Shown piece after piece: positions 36,132 through 45,297 of a stretch of 64,000 nt of DNA. How positions within the stretch are numbered: position 1 is the first letter of the stretch; each line of letters starts with the position of its first letter. Under the pieces are notes generated by a model that worked only from the letters and a program-made list of their open reading frames with translations, was not told the DNA's origin and searched no databases. The position numbers and the translations under genes were made by a program. Source of the DNA: Flavobacterium sp. JAS (lineage in GTDB: Bacteria > Bacteroidota > Bacteroidia > Flavobacteriales > Flavobacteriaceae); assembly GCF_020991455.1 (NCBI RefSeq), contig NZ_JAJMOX010000012.1, positions 1 to 64,000 of the forward strand, read 5' to 3'.

Positions 36132-37037
36132 ATGAATAAACGTATACTATTATTTTTGCTCCTTATTTTGTTTCTTCAAAATATAATTGCTCAAAACAGA
36201 AAAATAATTGATGTACATTTTCATACCCGTTCTGCCGGAGATTATGGAAAAATCCCTCCTCCAAATCCCATAACAGGAAAAGTACCTGAAGCACAAACTA
36301 ATGAAGCAATATTCAATAGTAATATTGCGCTCCTTAAAAAATATAATGTTGTAAAAGCAATCTGCTCCGGAACACTGAAAAGAAATTCGGATTACATTTC
36401 AAAAGATCCGGCAAGATTTCTAAGCTCTTTAGAATATCCAGATCACCAAAACAATGCTTTACCGGACACCATAGCTTTTAAAAAACTATGTGAGGAACAT
36501 AAAATTGTCGCCTTTGGAGAACTTGCGTTACAATATGAAGGAGAAACTTTAAATGATAAAAAATATCAGCCCTATTTAGCAATTTGTGAAAGATTCGGAA
36601 TTCCAGTAGCAATTCATACCGGAATCGCAGCACCAAATACACCTTACACCTGTTGTCCTAACTTTAGAATTGAAGCAGGAAGACCACTGCTTCTCGAACC
36701 CATTTTAATAAAATATCCAAAATTAAAAATTCAATTAATGCACATGGGATTTCCATTCTTAGACGAAACAAAAGCATTGATGTACGTATATCCACAGGTT
36801 TACGCAGACGTATCCGCTATTGATTGGTTAGTACCAAAAGAAGAATTTTACAATTATCTAAAATCACTAGTAACCGCAGGGTTCGACAATAGAATTATGT
36901 ATGGTTCAGATCAAATGATTTGGGAAGATGTAATTCCTTTAACGATCAAAACTATTGAAGAAGCCCCATTTTTAAGTGATTCCCAAAAAGATAAAATTTT
37001 CTATAAAAACGCCGCAAAATTTTTCAATATCGAATAA
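36132..37037 (+). CDS. Secreted amidohydrolase-superfamily protein
   Basis: This 301-residue protein has a signal peptide (KRILLFLLLILFLQNIIAQN). A TIM-barrel hydrolase pattern follows: VHFHTR near the start of the barrel, AIHTGIAAPNTPYTC, LMHMGFPFL and a late YGSDQMIWED that supplies the usual catalytic aspartate. It resembles decarboxylase-like or amidohydrolase family 2 enzymes. The substrate is unknown. It appears exported, unlike most cytosolic relatives. Confidence 0.75.
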   Translation: MNKRILLFLLLILFLQNIIAQNRKIIDVHFHTRSAGDYGKIPPPNPITGKVPEAQTNEAIFNSNIALLKKYNVVKAICSGTLKRNSDYISKDPARFLSSLEYPDHQNNALPDTIAFKKLCEEHKIVAFGELALQYEGETLNDKKYQPYLAICERFGIPVAIHTGIAAPNTPYTCCPNFRIEAGRPLLLEPILIKYPKLKIQLMHMGFPFLDETKALMYVYPQVYADVSAIDWLVPKEEFYNYLKSLVTAGFDNRIMYGSDQMIWEDVIPLTIKTIEEAPFLSDSQKDKIFYKNAAKFFNIE

Positions 37038-37143
37038 TGGAAATTAACTATTATTTTGAAATGAAAATCCAATAACCAAATAAGAAAATTGTGTAATTAC
37101 TTCTGTAATAAAACAAATAACTTTACTACTATAAAATCTTATT

Positions 37144-38013
37144 ATGAGAAAGCTATATTACACATTGACGTATTTTATTTTGGCTATTTTGGTTTTGTAT
37201 TCTTGTAAAAAACAAGAAAATAGTAAACCTGAGAAAGCAAAAAAAACAATTGAATACAAAAAACCGAAATCTATTGGCTTTCATCTGGAAAACACCAAAC
37301 AATGGCTTAAAATCAATAAAGATGATTCGGCTAAACTTAGTATAGCTTATGCTATAAACAGAACCGATAAAGCAAATTTTGCTAAAATAGATTCAGTACT
37401 TATTCCTGCTGATTTTAGCGGAGATTTGGTTTATTACCTTCCATTTCCGTTGCATGTCGCAGCTTTAGCAGAAGTTTCAAAAGTTTTAATTTTCTCCTAC
37501 CCCGCTCAGGTTTTTGCAGCTTACGAAAATGGTCAATTGGTTTACACAGGACCAACCAATATGGGAAGAAAAAAAGATCCTACTCCAACCGGATTATTTT
37601 TTACCAATTGGAAAGCCGAACAAACAACCAGTACTTTTAATGACGAATGGGATTTAAAATGGAATTTTAATATTGAAAATAAACTCGGCGTTGGCTTTCA
37701 CCAATACGAATTACCAGGCTATCCCGCCTCACATTCCTGCTTGCGACTACAAGAAAAAGATGCAAAATATCTTTATAAATGGGCCGATGAATGGATTTTG
37801 AAAGACAGTGAAAATGTAAAAGTAAAAGGAACTCCGGTAATTGTTTTTGGAAGTTACAATTTTGATAGTCCAAAACCCTGGCTCGCATTAGTTGAAGATC
37901 CAAAGGCTTTAGATATATCTGAAGCTGAAATTGAAAATCAAGTAAAACCTTTTTTACAGAAGATTTTAGACAATCAAAAAGTCAGAGAAGCGAAGCAAAC
38001 GACCACTCCCTAA
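37144..38013 (+). CDS. L,D-transpeptidase (YkuD) lipoprotein
   Basis: The 289-residue protein has a hydrophobic leader ending in a lipobox (ILVLYSC, cysteine 21), so it should be lipid-anchored. The YkuD catalytic core includes the conserved histidine and SHSCLR (196-201), with the nucleophilic cysteine at 199. YkuD enzymes form 3-3 crosslinks in peptidoglycan or attach proteins to it. Variant residues around the cysteine (SHSCLR instead of SHGCIR) are common in the family. It appears monocistronic with a strong downstream hairpin. Confidence 0.85.
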   Translation: MRKLYYTLTYFILAILVLYSCKKQENSKPEKAKKTIEYKKPKSIGFHLENTKQWLKINKDDSAKLSIAYAINRTDKANFAKIDSVLIPADFSGDLVYYLPFPLHVAALAEVSKVLIFSYPAQVFAAYENGQLVYTGPTNMGRKKDPTPTGLFFTNWKAEQTTSTFNDEWDLKWNFNIENKLGVGFHQYELPGYPASHSCLRLQEKDAKYLYKWADEWILKDSENVKVKGTPVIVFGSYNFDSPKPWLALVEDPKALDISEAEIENQVKPFLQKILDNQKVREAKQTTTP

Positions 38014-38016
38014 GAA

Positions 38017-38083
38017 TATATATATATATATATATATATAAAATCAGCTAAAGCATATTTAAACATGTTTTAGCTGATTTTTT
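38017..38083 (+). terminator. TA dinucleotide repeat and terminator after the L,D-transpeptidase
   Basis: A run of about twelve TA units (38017-38040) is followed by a hairpin whose arms AAATCAGCTAAA and TTTAGCTGATTT (38041-38079) enclose a smaller CAT/ATG stem, ending in a T run. The TA tract may be a slippage-prone microsatellite. Confidence 0.8.
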
Positions 38084-38321
38084 ATTGAAGATAATTTGGC
38101 TAAAGCCAATATTAATACCTTTTTAAACCTCCAGCTAAAGCTGAAGGCTATTCAATAATTTAGATTTAAATATTACACACCATAAGTTAGACGCACTGCT
38201 GTGCGTCTCTAGGTTAAAAACCTCAAAACCTTCACAATAAACACAAACAATTACATGTCAGAAAATAAACCTTAGCACCTCAGAACCTCCGCAACTTTGA
38301 ACCTTAAAAAAATAACTAAGC
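38084..38321. repeat. Intergenic repeats between the L,D-transpeptidase and TetR genes
   Basis: The spacer has AGCTAAAGCTGAAGGCTATTC-like words, a TAGACGCACTGCTGTGCGTCTC hairpin (about 38188-38209) and CCTTAGCACCTCAG-type words. No ORF is supported. Confidence 0.5.
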
Positions 38322-38349
38322 GAACGTTCATTTATTTTTAATATCTTTG
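38322..38349 (+). promoter_or_regulatory. Promoter and candidate operator of the TetR gene
   Basis: A TATCTTTG -7 box (38342-38349) lies 20 bp before the TetR ATG. Just upstream is a perfect palindrome GAACGTTC (38322-38329), a plausible TetR operator half-spacing that could mediate autoregulation and control of the downstream monooxygenase. Confidence 0.55.
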
Positions 38350-38369
38350 TACCATAATTAATTTAAATT

Positions 38370-38960
38370 ATGAGAACGAGAGATACAAACAAGGAAGAAA
38401 TTGTAAAACAAAAAGCAATCGAAATGCTTGTTTCACAAGGTGTAGAAGGTTTTGGAATGAACAGATTAGCCAGAGAATGCGGTGTTTCTGTAGCGACATT
38501 ATATATCTACTATTCAGACAAAGAAGATCTTATTCGTAAAATTGGAATCGAAATTGGCAAAAATTTCTTTGAAGAAATGCTTGTTGGATTTTCTTCAGGG
38601 ATGTCTTTTGTAGAAGGTTTGCAAAAACAATGGGAAAACCGTTCCAGGTTTGCAATCAATTTTTCTTTGCAAACCACCTGTTTAGAACTCTTAAAACATT
38701 CTAGTTACGGTGATGCCATTTTATCTGAAATCACTTCTGATTTTAAAGATCAAATGACAAAATTCATTACCAAAGCCATCGAAAAAAAAGAACTCCTTCC
38801 TGTTACTTTCGAAGTCTTTTGGAGCATTGCTTATGGATCACTTTACTCTCTTATAGAACTACACAGAGAAGGAAAATCAATGTCCGGAAAACCTTTTGTC
38901 TTTACTGATGAAATTAGAGATGAAGCATTTAATTTGGTTATAAAAGCTTTAACGCCTTAA
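38370..38960 (+). CDS. TetR/AcrR family transcriptional regulator
   Basis: This 196-residue protein has an N-terminal HTH (GMNRLARECGVSVATLYIYYSDKEDLIRKIG) and a helical ligand-binding domain. It is likely a repressor of its own gene and/or of the Tet(X)-like monooxygenase 72 bp downstream on the same strand. The inducer cannot be deduced. The pairing of a regulator with a drug-modifying-type flavoenzyme suggests response to an aromatic or xenobiotic ligand, an inference. Confidence 0.85.
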   Translation: MRTRDTNKEEIVKQKAIEMLVSQGVEGFGMNRLARECGVSVATLYIYYSDKEDLIRKIGIEIGKNFFEEMLVGFSSGMSFVEGLQKQWENRSRFAINFSLQTTCLELLKHSSYGDAILSEITSDFKDQMTKFITKAIEKKELLPVTFEVFWSIAYGSLYSLIELHREGKSMSGKPFVFTDEIRDEAFNLVIKALTP

Positions 38961-39032
38961 CAAATCTCTGAGTTCAATACTAATTGTAATATCATTTTAA
39001 ATATAAAACAACTTCAATTAAATAAAAATCAA

Positions 39033-40178
39033 ATGAATACATCACTTATAAAAAACAAAAAGATCGCCATCATTGGCGGTGGTCCTGTTGGATTGACAAC
39101 AGCTAGAATTTTACAAATTAATGGTGCCGATGTAACAGTTTACGAAAGAGACCTAAATAAAGAAGCCAGAACTTCGGGCGGAACATTAGATATTCACTCA
39201 GATTCCGGACAAAAAGCAATTGAAAAGGCTGATTTGATGGACGAATTCTATAAATATGCACGACCAACTGGCGAAAAAATGGCAGATATGCATGGAAACA
39301 TAACGTCCAGCGAAATACCTACTGAAGAAAATACTTATTCACGCCCCGAAATTGATCGAAATGATTTAAGAAAAATTATGCTGGAAAACCTTCATGAAAA
39401 TACAGTTGTTTGGGACAGTCATCTAGCAGAAATCGAAAAAATTGGAGAACATTATCATTTAGAATTTAAAAATGGTTTTGAAACAATTGTTGATTTTGTT
39501 ATCGTTGCAAATGGTGGAAGATCTAATGCGAGAAAATTTGTTACTGATAAAGAACCTCAACTTTCAGGGACTTATATTATTCAGGGGGAAATTGAAAATC
39601 CAGAGCATGATTATCCTGAATTTAAACCTAAATATGGCAACGGAAATGTAATGGCAATGGGAGAAAAAAAGATGTTTTACACTCATACGTTGCGCGATGG
39701 TTCTATACATTTTGGCGTTTCGTTTAAAGCAAATGAAGTTTGGGTTTTGAATAATGATCTCGATTTTGAAGATAATAATGCTATACGAGCATTTCTAAAC
39801 AAAAAATTTGAAAATTGGAGTGATGACTATAAAGCGTTTTTTAATGCTTCTACAGATTTTTCAGGATTACCATTACGTTTATTTTCTCTGGAAGAGCCCT
39901 GGAAAAAACATACAAACATCACACTTGTGGGCGACGCAGCACATTTAATGCCTCCATTTGCAGGTGAAGGTGTCAACATGGGATTGATGGATGCTTATCA
40001 ATTAACGGAGAATCTGACTAACGGAGAATTTACGAGTCTTCAGGATGCAATTGATGATTACGAAAATAAAATGTTTGGTTATGCTTTAGAAGCGCAACGT
40101 ACAACTTATCAAATGGAAGAATTATTACACTCAGATGTTACAACTGAAAAAATCCTGAATAGTCGCGGTGGGGTTTAA
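39033..40178 (+). CDS. Tet(X)-like FAD-dependent monooxygenase
   Basis: This 381-residue flavoprotein closely follows Tet(X) from memory: GGGPVGLT (15-22), YERD (37-40), TSGGTLDIHSDSGQ, EIDRNDLRKIML, and GDAAHLMPPFAGEGVNMG (300-317). Of the residues reported to contact tetracycline in Tet(X), R117 (here R109), Q192 (Q184), H234 (H226) and G236 (G228) are kept. N190 aligns with I182 and R213 with N205. Tetracycline inactivation is therefore possible but not assured; the natural substrate may differ. A TetR gene lies immediately upstream. Confidence 0.85.
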   Translation: MNTSLIKNKKIAIIGGGPVGLTTARILQINGADVTVYERDLNKEARTSGGTLDIHSDSGQKAIEKADLMDEFYKYARPTGEKMADMHGNITSSEIPTEENTYSRPEIDRNDLRKIMLENLHENTVVWDSHLAEIEKIGEHYHLEFKNGFETIVDFVIVANGGRSNARKFVTDKEPQLSGTYIIQGEIENPEHDYPEFKPKYGNGNVMAMGEKKMFYTHTLRDGSIHFGVSFKANEVWVLNNDLDFEDNNAIRAFLNKKFENWSDDYKAFFNASTDFSGLPLRLFSLEEPWKKHTNITLVGDAAHLMPPFAGEGVNMGLMDAYQLTENLTNGEFTSLQDAIDDYENKMFGYALEAQRTTYQMEELLHSDVTTEKILNSRGGV

Positions 40179-40225
40179 TTATAAAGAATTAATTTTATAA
40201 TTTAGTTAAAAGTAAATTTTTTGAA

Positions 40226-40522
40226 ATGACCTCAACATCTAAAAATAGTAGAACTTGTAAAAAAGGGCATTCTTATTTTAAAACAAGTGAGTGCCCAACT
40301 TGCCCAATATGCGAGAAGGAAAGAAAACCTCAGTCAGGGATTTTAGCTTCGTTATCTGCTCCTGCAAGACGCGCTTTAGAAAATAAAGGAATTCAATCTG
40401 TAACAGATTTATCAAAATATTCTAAAAAAGAAATTTTATCATTACACGGAATTGGTCCCAGTTCGATTCCTAAATTATTAGAAGAATTAGAAAAAAAGAA
40501 AATAAATTTCAGAGAAGATTAA
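40226..40522 (+). CDS. Small zinc-ribbon plus helix-hairpin-helix protein
   Basis: This 98-residue protein has an N-terminal cysteine cluster (C11, H15, C23, C26, C29) suggesting a zinc ribbon. The C-terminal half (about 46-90) has an HhH-type LHGIGPSSIPKLLEELEK, similar to the RNA polymerase alpha C-terminal domain. It likely binds DNA or nucleic-acid-associated proteins. A bidirectional terminator separates it from guaB. Confidence 0.7.
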   Translation: MTSTSKNSRTCKKGHSYFKTSECPTCPICEKERKPQSGILASLSAPARRALENKGIQSVTDLSKYSKKEILSLHGIGPSSIPKLLEELEKKKINFRED

Positions 40523-40525
40523 ATA

Positions 40526-40559
40526 AAAAAGGCATAAGAAACTAAATCCTATGCCTTTT
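40526..40559. terminator. Bidirectional terminator between the zinc-ribbon gene and guaB
   Basis: The arms AAAAAAGGCATA and TATGCCTTTT flank a 13-base loop. T runs occur on both strands, matching the convergent gene ends. Confidence 0.8.
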
Positions 40560-40581
40560 GTTTTATGTAGAAAACTAAAAA

Positions 40582-42054
40582 TTATCTTGAATAATTTGGA
40601 GCTTCTTTTGTAATTGTAACATTGTGTGGATGACTTTCAGTAATTCCGCTTGACGTAATTCTAACAAAACGTCCTGTTTCTTGTAAAGTCGGAATATCTT
40701 TTGATCCACAGTATCCCATTCCTGCACGAAGACCTCCAATGAATTGAAGCATACTTTCGTTTAATTCTCCTTTGTAAGGAACACGACCAACAATTCCTTC
40801 CGGAACTAATTTTTTAACATCGTCTTCAACATCCTGGAAATAACGATCTTTTGAACCTGTTTGCATAGCTTCAACAGAACCCATTCCGCGGTATGATTTG
40901 AATTTTCTTCCTTCAAAAATGATAGTTTCTCCTGGAGATTCTTTTGTTCCTGCTAATAATGAACCTAGCATTACACAATCTGCTCCTGCTGCGATTGCTT
41001 TAGGAATATCTCCAGTGTAACGAATTCCACCATCTGCAATAACCGGAACTCCTGTTCCTTTGATAGCTGCTGCTACTTCAAGAACTGCTGAGAATTGTGG
41101 AAAACCAACACCTGCAACGATACGAGTTGTACAAATAGAACCTGGCCCTATCCCTACTTTTACTCCATCTGCTCCATTTTCTACTAAATATTTAGCAGCT
41201 TCCGGAGTTGCAATGTTTCCAACAATTACGTCTATTTGCGGGAATTTTAATTTTACTTCTTTTAAGGTATTTACAACACCTTCTGTATGTCCATGAGCGG
41301 TATCGATGATAATTGCATCTACTCCTGCAGCAACTAATGCTTCTGCTCTTTGAACTGCGTCACCGGTAACTCCAATGGCTGCAGCTACTCTTAAACGACC
41401 AAAAACATCTTTGTTGGCGATTGGTTTTTGAGTCAGTTTTGTAATATCTCTGAAAGTAATTAAACCAACTAATTCATAATTGGCATTTACTACTGGTAAT
41501 TTTTCGATTTTGTGGCCTTGTAAAACTACTTCGGCTTGTTCTAATGAAGTTCCTTCGGCAACAGTTACTAAGTTTGTACTTGTCATTACCTCAGCGATTG
41601 GTCTTGCTCCGTTTTTTTCGAAACGTAAGTCACGGTTTGTAACGATTCCTTTTAGGATTTTGTTTTCGTCAACGATTGGGATTCCGCCAATTCCGAATTC
41701 TTTCATTGCATTTTTTGCGTCTGCAATAGTTGAGTTCATTGGTAATGTTACCGGATCGATAATCATTCCAGACTCAGCACGTTTTACTCTTCGTACCTTC
41801 GCAGCTTGTTGCTCGATGGTCATGTTTTTATGTAAAACACCAATTCCGCCTTCTTGCGCCATAGCGATTGCCATTGCACTTTCGGTAACGGTATCCATAG
41901 CAGCTGATACTATTGGAACGTTTAGCGTTATATTTCGTGAAAATTTTGATTTGATACTCACTTCGCGGGGAAGCACATTCGAGTAGTTAGGTACTAATAA
42001 TACATCGTCGTAAGTTAAACCTTCGCCGATAATCTTGGAGTTGTGTGCTATCAT
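40582..42054 (-). CDS. guaB: Inosine-5'-monophosphate dehydrogenase
   Basis: This 490-residue enzyme has the catalytic-barrel motifs GPGSICTTR with catalytic cysteine C308 and IIIDTAHGHTEGVV. It has a CBS domain pair (about 95-210) and the late SYRGMGSVEAMQ flap region. It oxidises IMP to XMP, the first committed step of GMP synthesis. A TATATTTG box on the minus strand lies about 27 bp upstream. The sequence is complete. Confidence 0.97.
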   Translation of the reverse strand: MIAHNSKIIGEGLTYDDVLLVPNYSNVLPREVSIKSKFSRNITLNVPIVSAAMDTVTESAMAIAMAQEGGIGVLHKNMTIEQQAAKVRRVKRAESGMIIDPVTLPMNSTIADAKNAMKEFGIGGIPIVDENKILKGIVTNRDLRFEKNGARPIAEVMTSTNLVTVAEGTSLEQAEVVLQGHKIEKLPVVNANYELVGLITFRDITKLTQKPIANKDVFGRLRVAAAIGVTGDAVQRAEALVAAGVDAIIIDTAHGHTEGVVNTLKEVKLKFPQIDVIVGNIATPEAAKYLVENGADGVKVGIGPGSICTTRIVAGVGFPQFSAVLEVAAAIKGTGVPVIADGGIRYTGDIPKAIAAGADCVMLGSLLAGTKESPGETIIFEGRKFKSYRGMGSVEAMQTGSKDRYFQDVEDDVKKLVPEGIVGRVPYKGELNESMLQFIGGLRAGMGYCGSKDIPTLQETGRFVRITSSGITESHPHNVTITKEAPNYSR

Positions 42055-42080
42055 GGTGCAATTTCTAGTTGAATTGCGTG

Positions 42081-42088
42081 CAAATATA
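42081..42088 (-). promoter_or_regulatory. Candidate -7 box of guaB
   Basis: The minus strand reads TATATTTG, an exact TAnnTTTG match, 26 bp before the guaB ATG. Confidence 0.6.
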
Positions 42089-42298
42089 GTGAATAAATTG
42101 GAAACTTGGATACTAACTTATTCATAAATTTGTATTTAAAAGAAAGATCTTATAAAAGTAAATTCCAACTTTTAAGCCCCAAATTCCAATGTAGATTGGA
42201 ATCTCTGGAGGTTTCTAACTGAATTTAAAGTCTAAAAAAATAAATTAATTATATTCAAATTGGAATTTTGAATTTTAAAAATATTGGAATTTCAAGAT

Positions 42299-43699
42299 TT
42301 AATCTTCGGAATCCTGAAAAACAAAGTTGAAACCAAATTGAAATGCTAAACTATTGGCTTTGGAGACGTCTTTATACTCAAAGACATTGTCAACAAGGAC
42401 ATACATATTTAGTTTTCCGAGGGTTCCTGAAAGCCCCAAACCAACGTTTTTATTCGAATATGGATCGATTGTATAAGTGGCTTTGAAATCTAATTTCTCT
42501 AAAATACTTCGCTTGTAAAAAGCTGTCAGCGCTACAAAGGGTTCGTTTGGCATTGTCATAGCAAACAACTGTGCGCCAACTGCATTAACATATCTTCCAT
42601 TAACGCTTCCTTTACAATTACAACCGTCATCAGGTCGGGTTTTTCCAAAAGAATATTGAATTGATGAGTAAAATTTTGTTGGTCGCCAAGTAGTGTATTT
42701 ATTGTATGATGTGTCACGCGGAATCGCTTTATCAAATTCATCAAAAACATCTTCCGGCTCGTTTGTGGTACTAAAACTTGGATTTGCTCCCTTGTAATTA
42801 TAAGTCCCTTTGTAAGTTAAGGTTTCTACGTCTTTTGACTGTTTTATAAAACCAACATCAATTATACTGGCTGTAAACTGCAGATTTTCTTTGAAATAAT
42901 AGGTAATTCCGGCATCAAAACCCAAACCTAAACTTCCGTTAAAAAAAGTATTGTGCGCTATATCACTCGGGACACTGCCTTCGTATTCGTCTTTTGTAAA
43001 CTTACTAAGCCCGGAAGTTCTTAATTCCAGATTTGAGGAAATTATCTGCTCGTAAAGATTAGGCGTCCCTACACTTTGTCCTGTGTAAATAAATCCTGAA
43101 TTTCGGGTTGATGTGGCATTGGCTCCACTGGAATAAATCTTGGCTCGTCCCCCCAAAACCAGCTTTTCGCTAACTTTTTTATGAAATCCCACATGAAATA
43201 CCGAAAGCACTTCGGCTCTAAGATTCAGATCGGCCAGATTGAATGATTTACCTATATATTTTTGATTTCCATCAACAGTTAAAATAGCAAGATCTTTGGG
43301 GAAATACATTAAGAAATCAAATTCCTGATACGCTCCAAACGAAATATACGACTGGCTTTCTCGCCCGCCTACTCTAAATCCTCCTGAGAAAATCTCGAGT
43401 TGTTGATTGACTTGAGTTTTATCTCTATTGGAAGAATTATTGATTACATTTCGAACTTTATCATTGAAATCTACTCCGTTATTAGCAAACAAATCATAGG
43501 CTGAGAAACTACTCGAACCTAAATTTGCCGAAACTCCGGATAAAATTGGGATTCCGAAATAGAATTTATACGAAACATCGGCTCCCGGATTTACTAATGA
43601 CGATTGCGGGATTGATGTAAAATTATACAACACTTGTTTATTTTGAGCAAAACAGGAAAACTGAAAAGCTACCATTACAATTAGATATACTTTTCTCAT
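42299..43699 (-). CDS. DUF5723 family protein
   Basis: The 466-residue protein has a signal peptide (KVYLIVMVAFQFSCFAQ). A beta-strand-rich body with LNLRAEVLSVFHVGFHKKV and a barrel-like end (SLAFQFGFNFVFQDSED) fits DUF5723, found in Bacteroidota outer-membrane proteins near gliding and secretion components. Its role is unknown. The gene begins 4 bp inside the end of the upstream lipoprotein gene on the minus strand, indicating a two-gene operon. Confidence 0.75.
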   Translation of the reverse strand: MRKVYLIVMVAFQFSCFAQNKQVLYNFTSIPQSSLVNPGADVSYKFYFGIPILSGVSANLGSSSFSAYDLFANNGVDFNDKVRNVINNSSNRDKTQVNQQLEIFSGGFRVGGRESQSYISFGAYQEFDFLMYFPKDLAILTVDGNQKYIGKSFNLADLNLRAEVLSVFHVGFHKKVSEKLVLGGRAKIYSSGANATSTRNSGFIYTGQSVGTPNLYEQIISSNLELRTSGLSKFTKDEYEGSVPSDIAHNTFFNGSLGLGFDAGITYYFKENLQFTASIIDVGFIKQSKDVETLTYKGTYNYKGANPSFSTTNEPEDVFDEFDKAIPRDTSYNKYTTWRPTKFYSSIQYSFGKTRPDDGCNCKGSVNGRYVNAVGAQLFAMTMPNEPFVALTAFYKRSILEKLDFKATYTIDPYSNKNVGLGLSGTLGKLNMYVLVDNVFEYKDVSKANSLAFQFGFNFVFQDSED

Positions 43700-44247
43700 T
43701 CTATTTCCATATAAACGGTTGCACCTGAGCGAAATTTTAAACTTCCTGTACTACTTGCGTCTAATGGAGGTCCAGGCGCCATTGTAACAATAAAACCGAG
43801 TTTAGCTGTTTTTTTTAAAAGATCTAATCTTTGATTTTCGAAAACTTCGGTTGGATATTTTATAATATTTGAAGTACCCGAATAAGCAGGAACCATATAA
43901 GAATCGGTTTCAAGTACCTGATCATTGGCATCCAACAACATTATTTGTATTGTAAAAGACCTGATTATAGTGTTTTCAACCTCAAAATTAAGCTCTGCTT
44001 TTACCAGATTACCTCTAAAAAACTTGTCTTTGAATGCATTAAATTCGGTTACATCAATATACGGCTGTATACTTCCATCATTAATAAGTTGATTTGCAGG
44101 AACATTAAAGTAAGCCAGATTTGCAACAAAAACGGGTTTTAATTTGAGATCGTTAACCTGATCAAAATCTAAATCACTTGAACATGAAAAAAATAAAGGT
44201 ACCAAAATTAAGATTTTAGAAATCGTGCTGATGAAATTTAATTTCAT
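43696..44247 (-). CDS. Lipoprotein of unknown function, operon partner of DUF5723
   Basis: This 183-residue protein has a lipobox-type signal (ILILVPLFFSC, cysteine near 22). It then has a single domain with TIQIMLLDANDQVLETDSY and a Pro/Gly-rich C-terminal part (VTMAPGPPLDASSTG). It probably sits on the outer membrane. It precedes and overlaps by 4 bp the DUF5723 barrel gene, so the two may form a complex; function unknown. Confidence 0.6.
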   Translation of the reverse strand: MKLNFISTISKILILVPLFFSCSSDLDFDQVNDLKLKPVFVANLAYFNVPANQLINDGSIQPYIDVTEFNAFKDKFFRGNLVKAELNFEVENTIIRSFTIQIMLLDANDQVLETDSYMVPAYSGTSNIIKYPTEVFENQRLDLLKKTAKLGFIVTMAPGPPLDASSTGSLKFRSGATVYMEIE

Positions 44248-44328
44248 GACTAAGTTATATTTGGATAATAAATAACGTTATTTTATAATTACATATTATC
44301 TGTTTTCATAAGTAAATGTAAGTTTTTT

Positions 44329-45195
44329 CTAGTGAAATTTACCAAATAATTTTGATGCTTCGTTATAAGCACTTTCAAAACTTAATGAATTTAAACCTGT
44401 TGCTTTTTTATTGGCTGTAAAATAAGAAATCAATTTTTCTGTTGGCATATTTCCCGTCAATTTATCAGTTGCCATTGGGCAGCCTCCAAATCCCTGAATA
44501 GCACCGTCAAAACGTGTACAGCCTGCATTTGATGCTGCTTCAATTTTTTCGAACCAACTACTTGGTGTGGTATGCAAATGTGCTCCAAACTCGATTTGTG
44601 GATATTTGGGAATTAAATTCGAAAAAAGATACGTAATCACTTCCGGTGTTGAACTACCAACTGTATCCGAGAGTGACAATATTTTTACACCCATTCCTGC
44701 AAGTTTTTCGGTCCATTCGCCTACGATTTCAACATTCCAAGGATCTCCGTAAGGATTCCCGAAACCCATTGAAAGATAGGTTACGACTTCTTTATTTTTT
44801 TTATCGGCAATTTCAAGAATTTCTTCGAGTGTTACCAATGATTCTGCGATGGTTTTATGAGTATTTCTCATCTGAAAATTTTCAGATATAGAGAAAGGAA
44901 ATCCTAAATATTGAATAGGCTCATGCTCTGCTGCCAATTGTGCTCCTTGTGTATTAGCAATTATAGCAAGCAATTTACTAGTGGTTTGCGAAAGATCTAG
45001 TTGTGCCAAAACCTCTGCCGTATCGTGCATTTGCGGAATAGCTTTTGGAGATACAAAACTTCCAAAATCAATGGTATCAAAACCTACACGAAGCAAAGCC
45101 TGTATGTATGTGACCTTGTTTTTTGTGGGAATAAAAGTTTTAATGCCTTGCATAGCATCACGTGGACATTCGATAATTTTGATTTCTTTGTTCAA
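44329..45195 (-). CDS. Hydroxymethylglutaryl-CoA lyase-like enzyme
   Basis: This 288-residue TIM-barrel protein matches the HMG-CoA lyase family with ECPRDAMQGIKTFIPT at the active-site start, SLSDTVGSSTPE, EFGAHLHTTPSSW and the late GFGGCPMATDKLTGNMPTE, which carries the active-site cysteine loop. It likely cleaves a 3-hydroxy-3-methyl-type acyl-CoA in leucine catabolism. It could also be a related acyl-CoA lyase. A leucine dehydrogenase gene lies elsewhere in the window at 55857. Confidence 0.82.
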   Translation of the reverse strand: MNKEIKIIECPRDAMQGIKTFIPTKNKVTYIQALLRVGFDTIDFGSFVSPKAIPQMHDTAEVLAQLDLSQTTSKLLAIIANTQGAQLAAEHEPIQYLGFPFSISENFQMRNTHKTIAESLVTLEEILEIADKKNKEVVTYLSMGFGNPYGDPWNVEIVGEWTEKLAGMGVKILSLSDTVGSSTPEVITYLFSNLIPKYPQIEFGAHLHTTPSSWFEKIEAASNAGCTRFDGAIQGFGGCPMATDKLTGNMPTEKLISYFTANKKATGLNSLSFESAYNEASKLFGKFH

Positions 45196-45297
45196 AGCTT
45201 ATTCTTTTGTAATGGCTAAGTTAGTTTCTTTTTTAAAGAAATAAAAGTTATAATTTTCTTTTAATTTTTGTATCAGTAAAAAAATCAAATACTTAAA

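Noticed and set aside
41480..41986. 168-codon frame on the plus strand inside guaB
   Set aside because: It is an antisense shadow of a strongly coding gene; it has no protein family pattern and no promoter.
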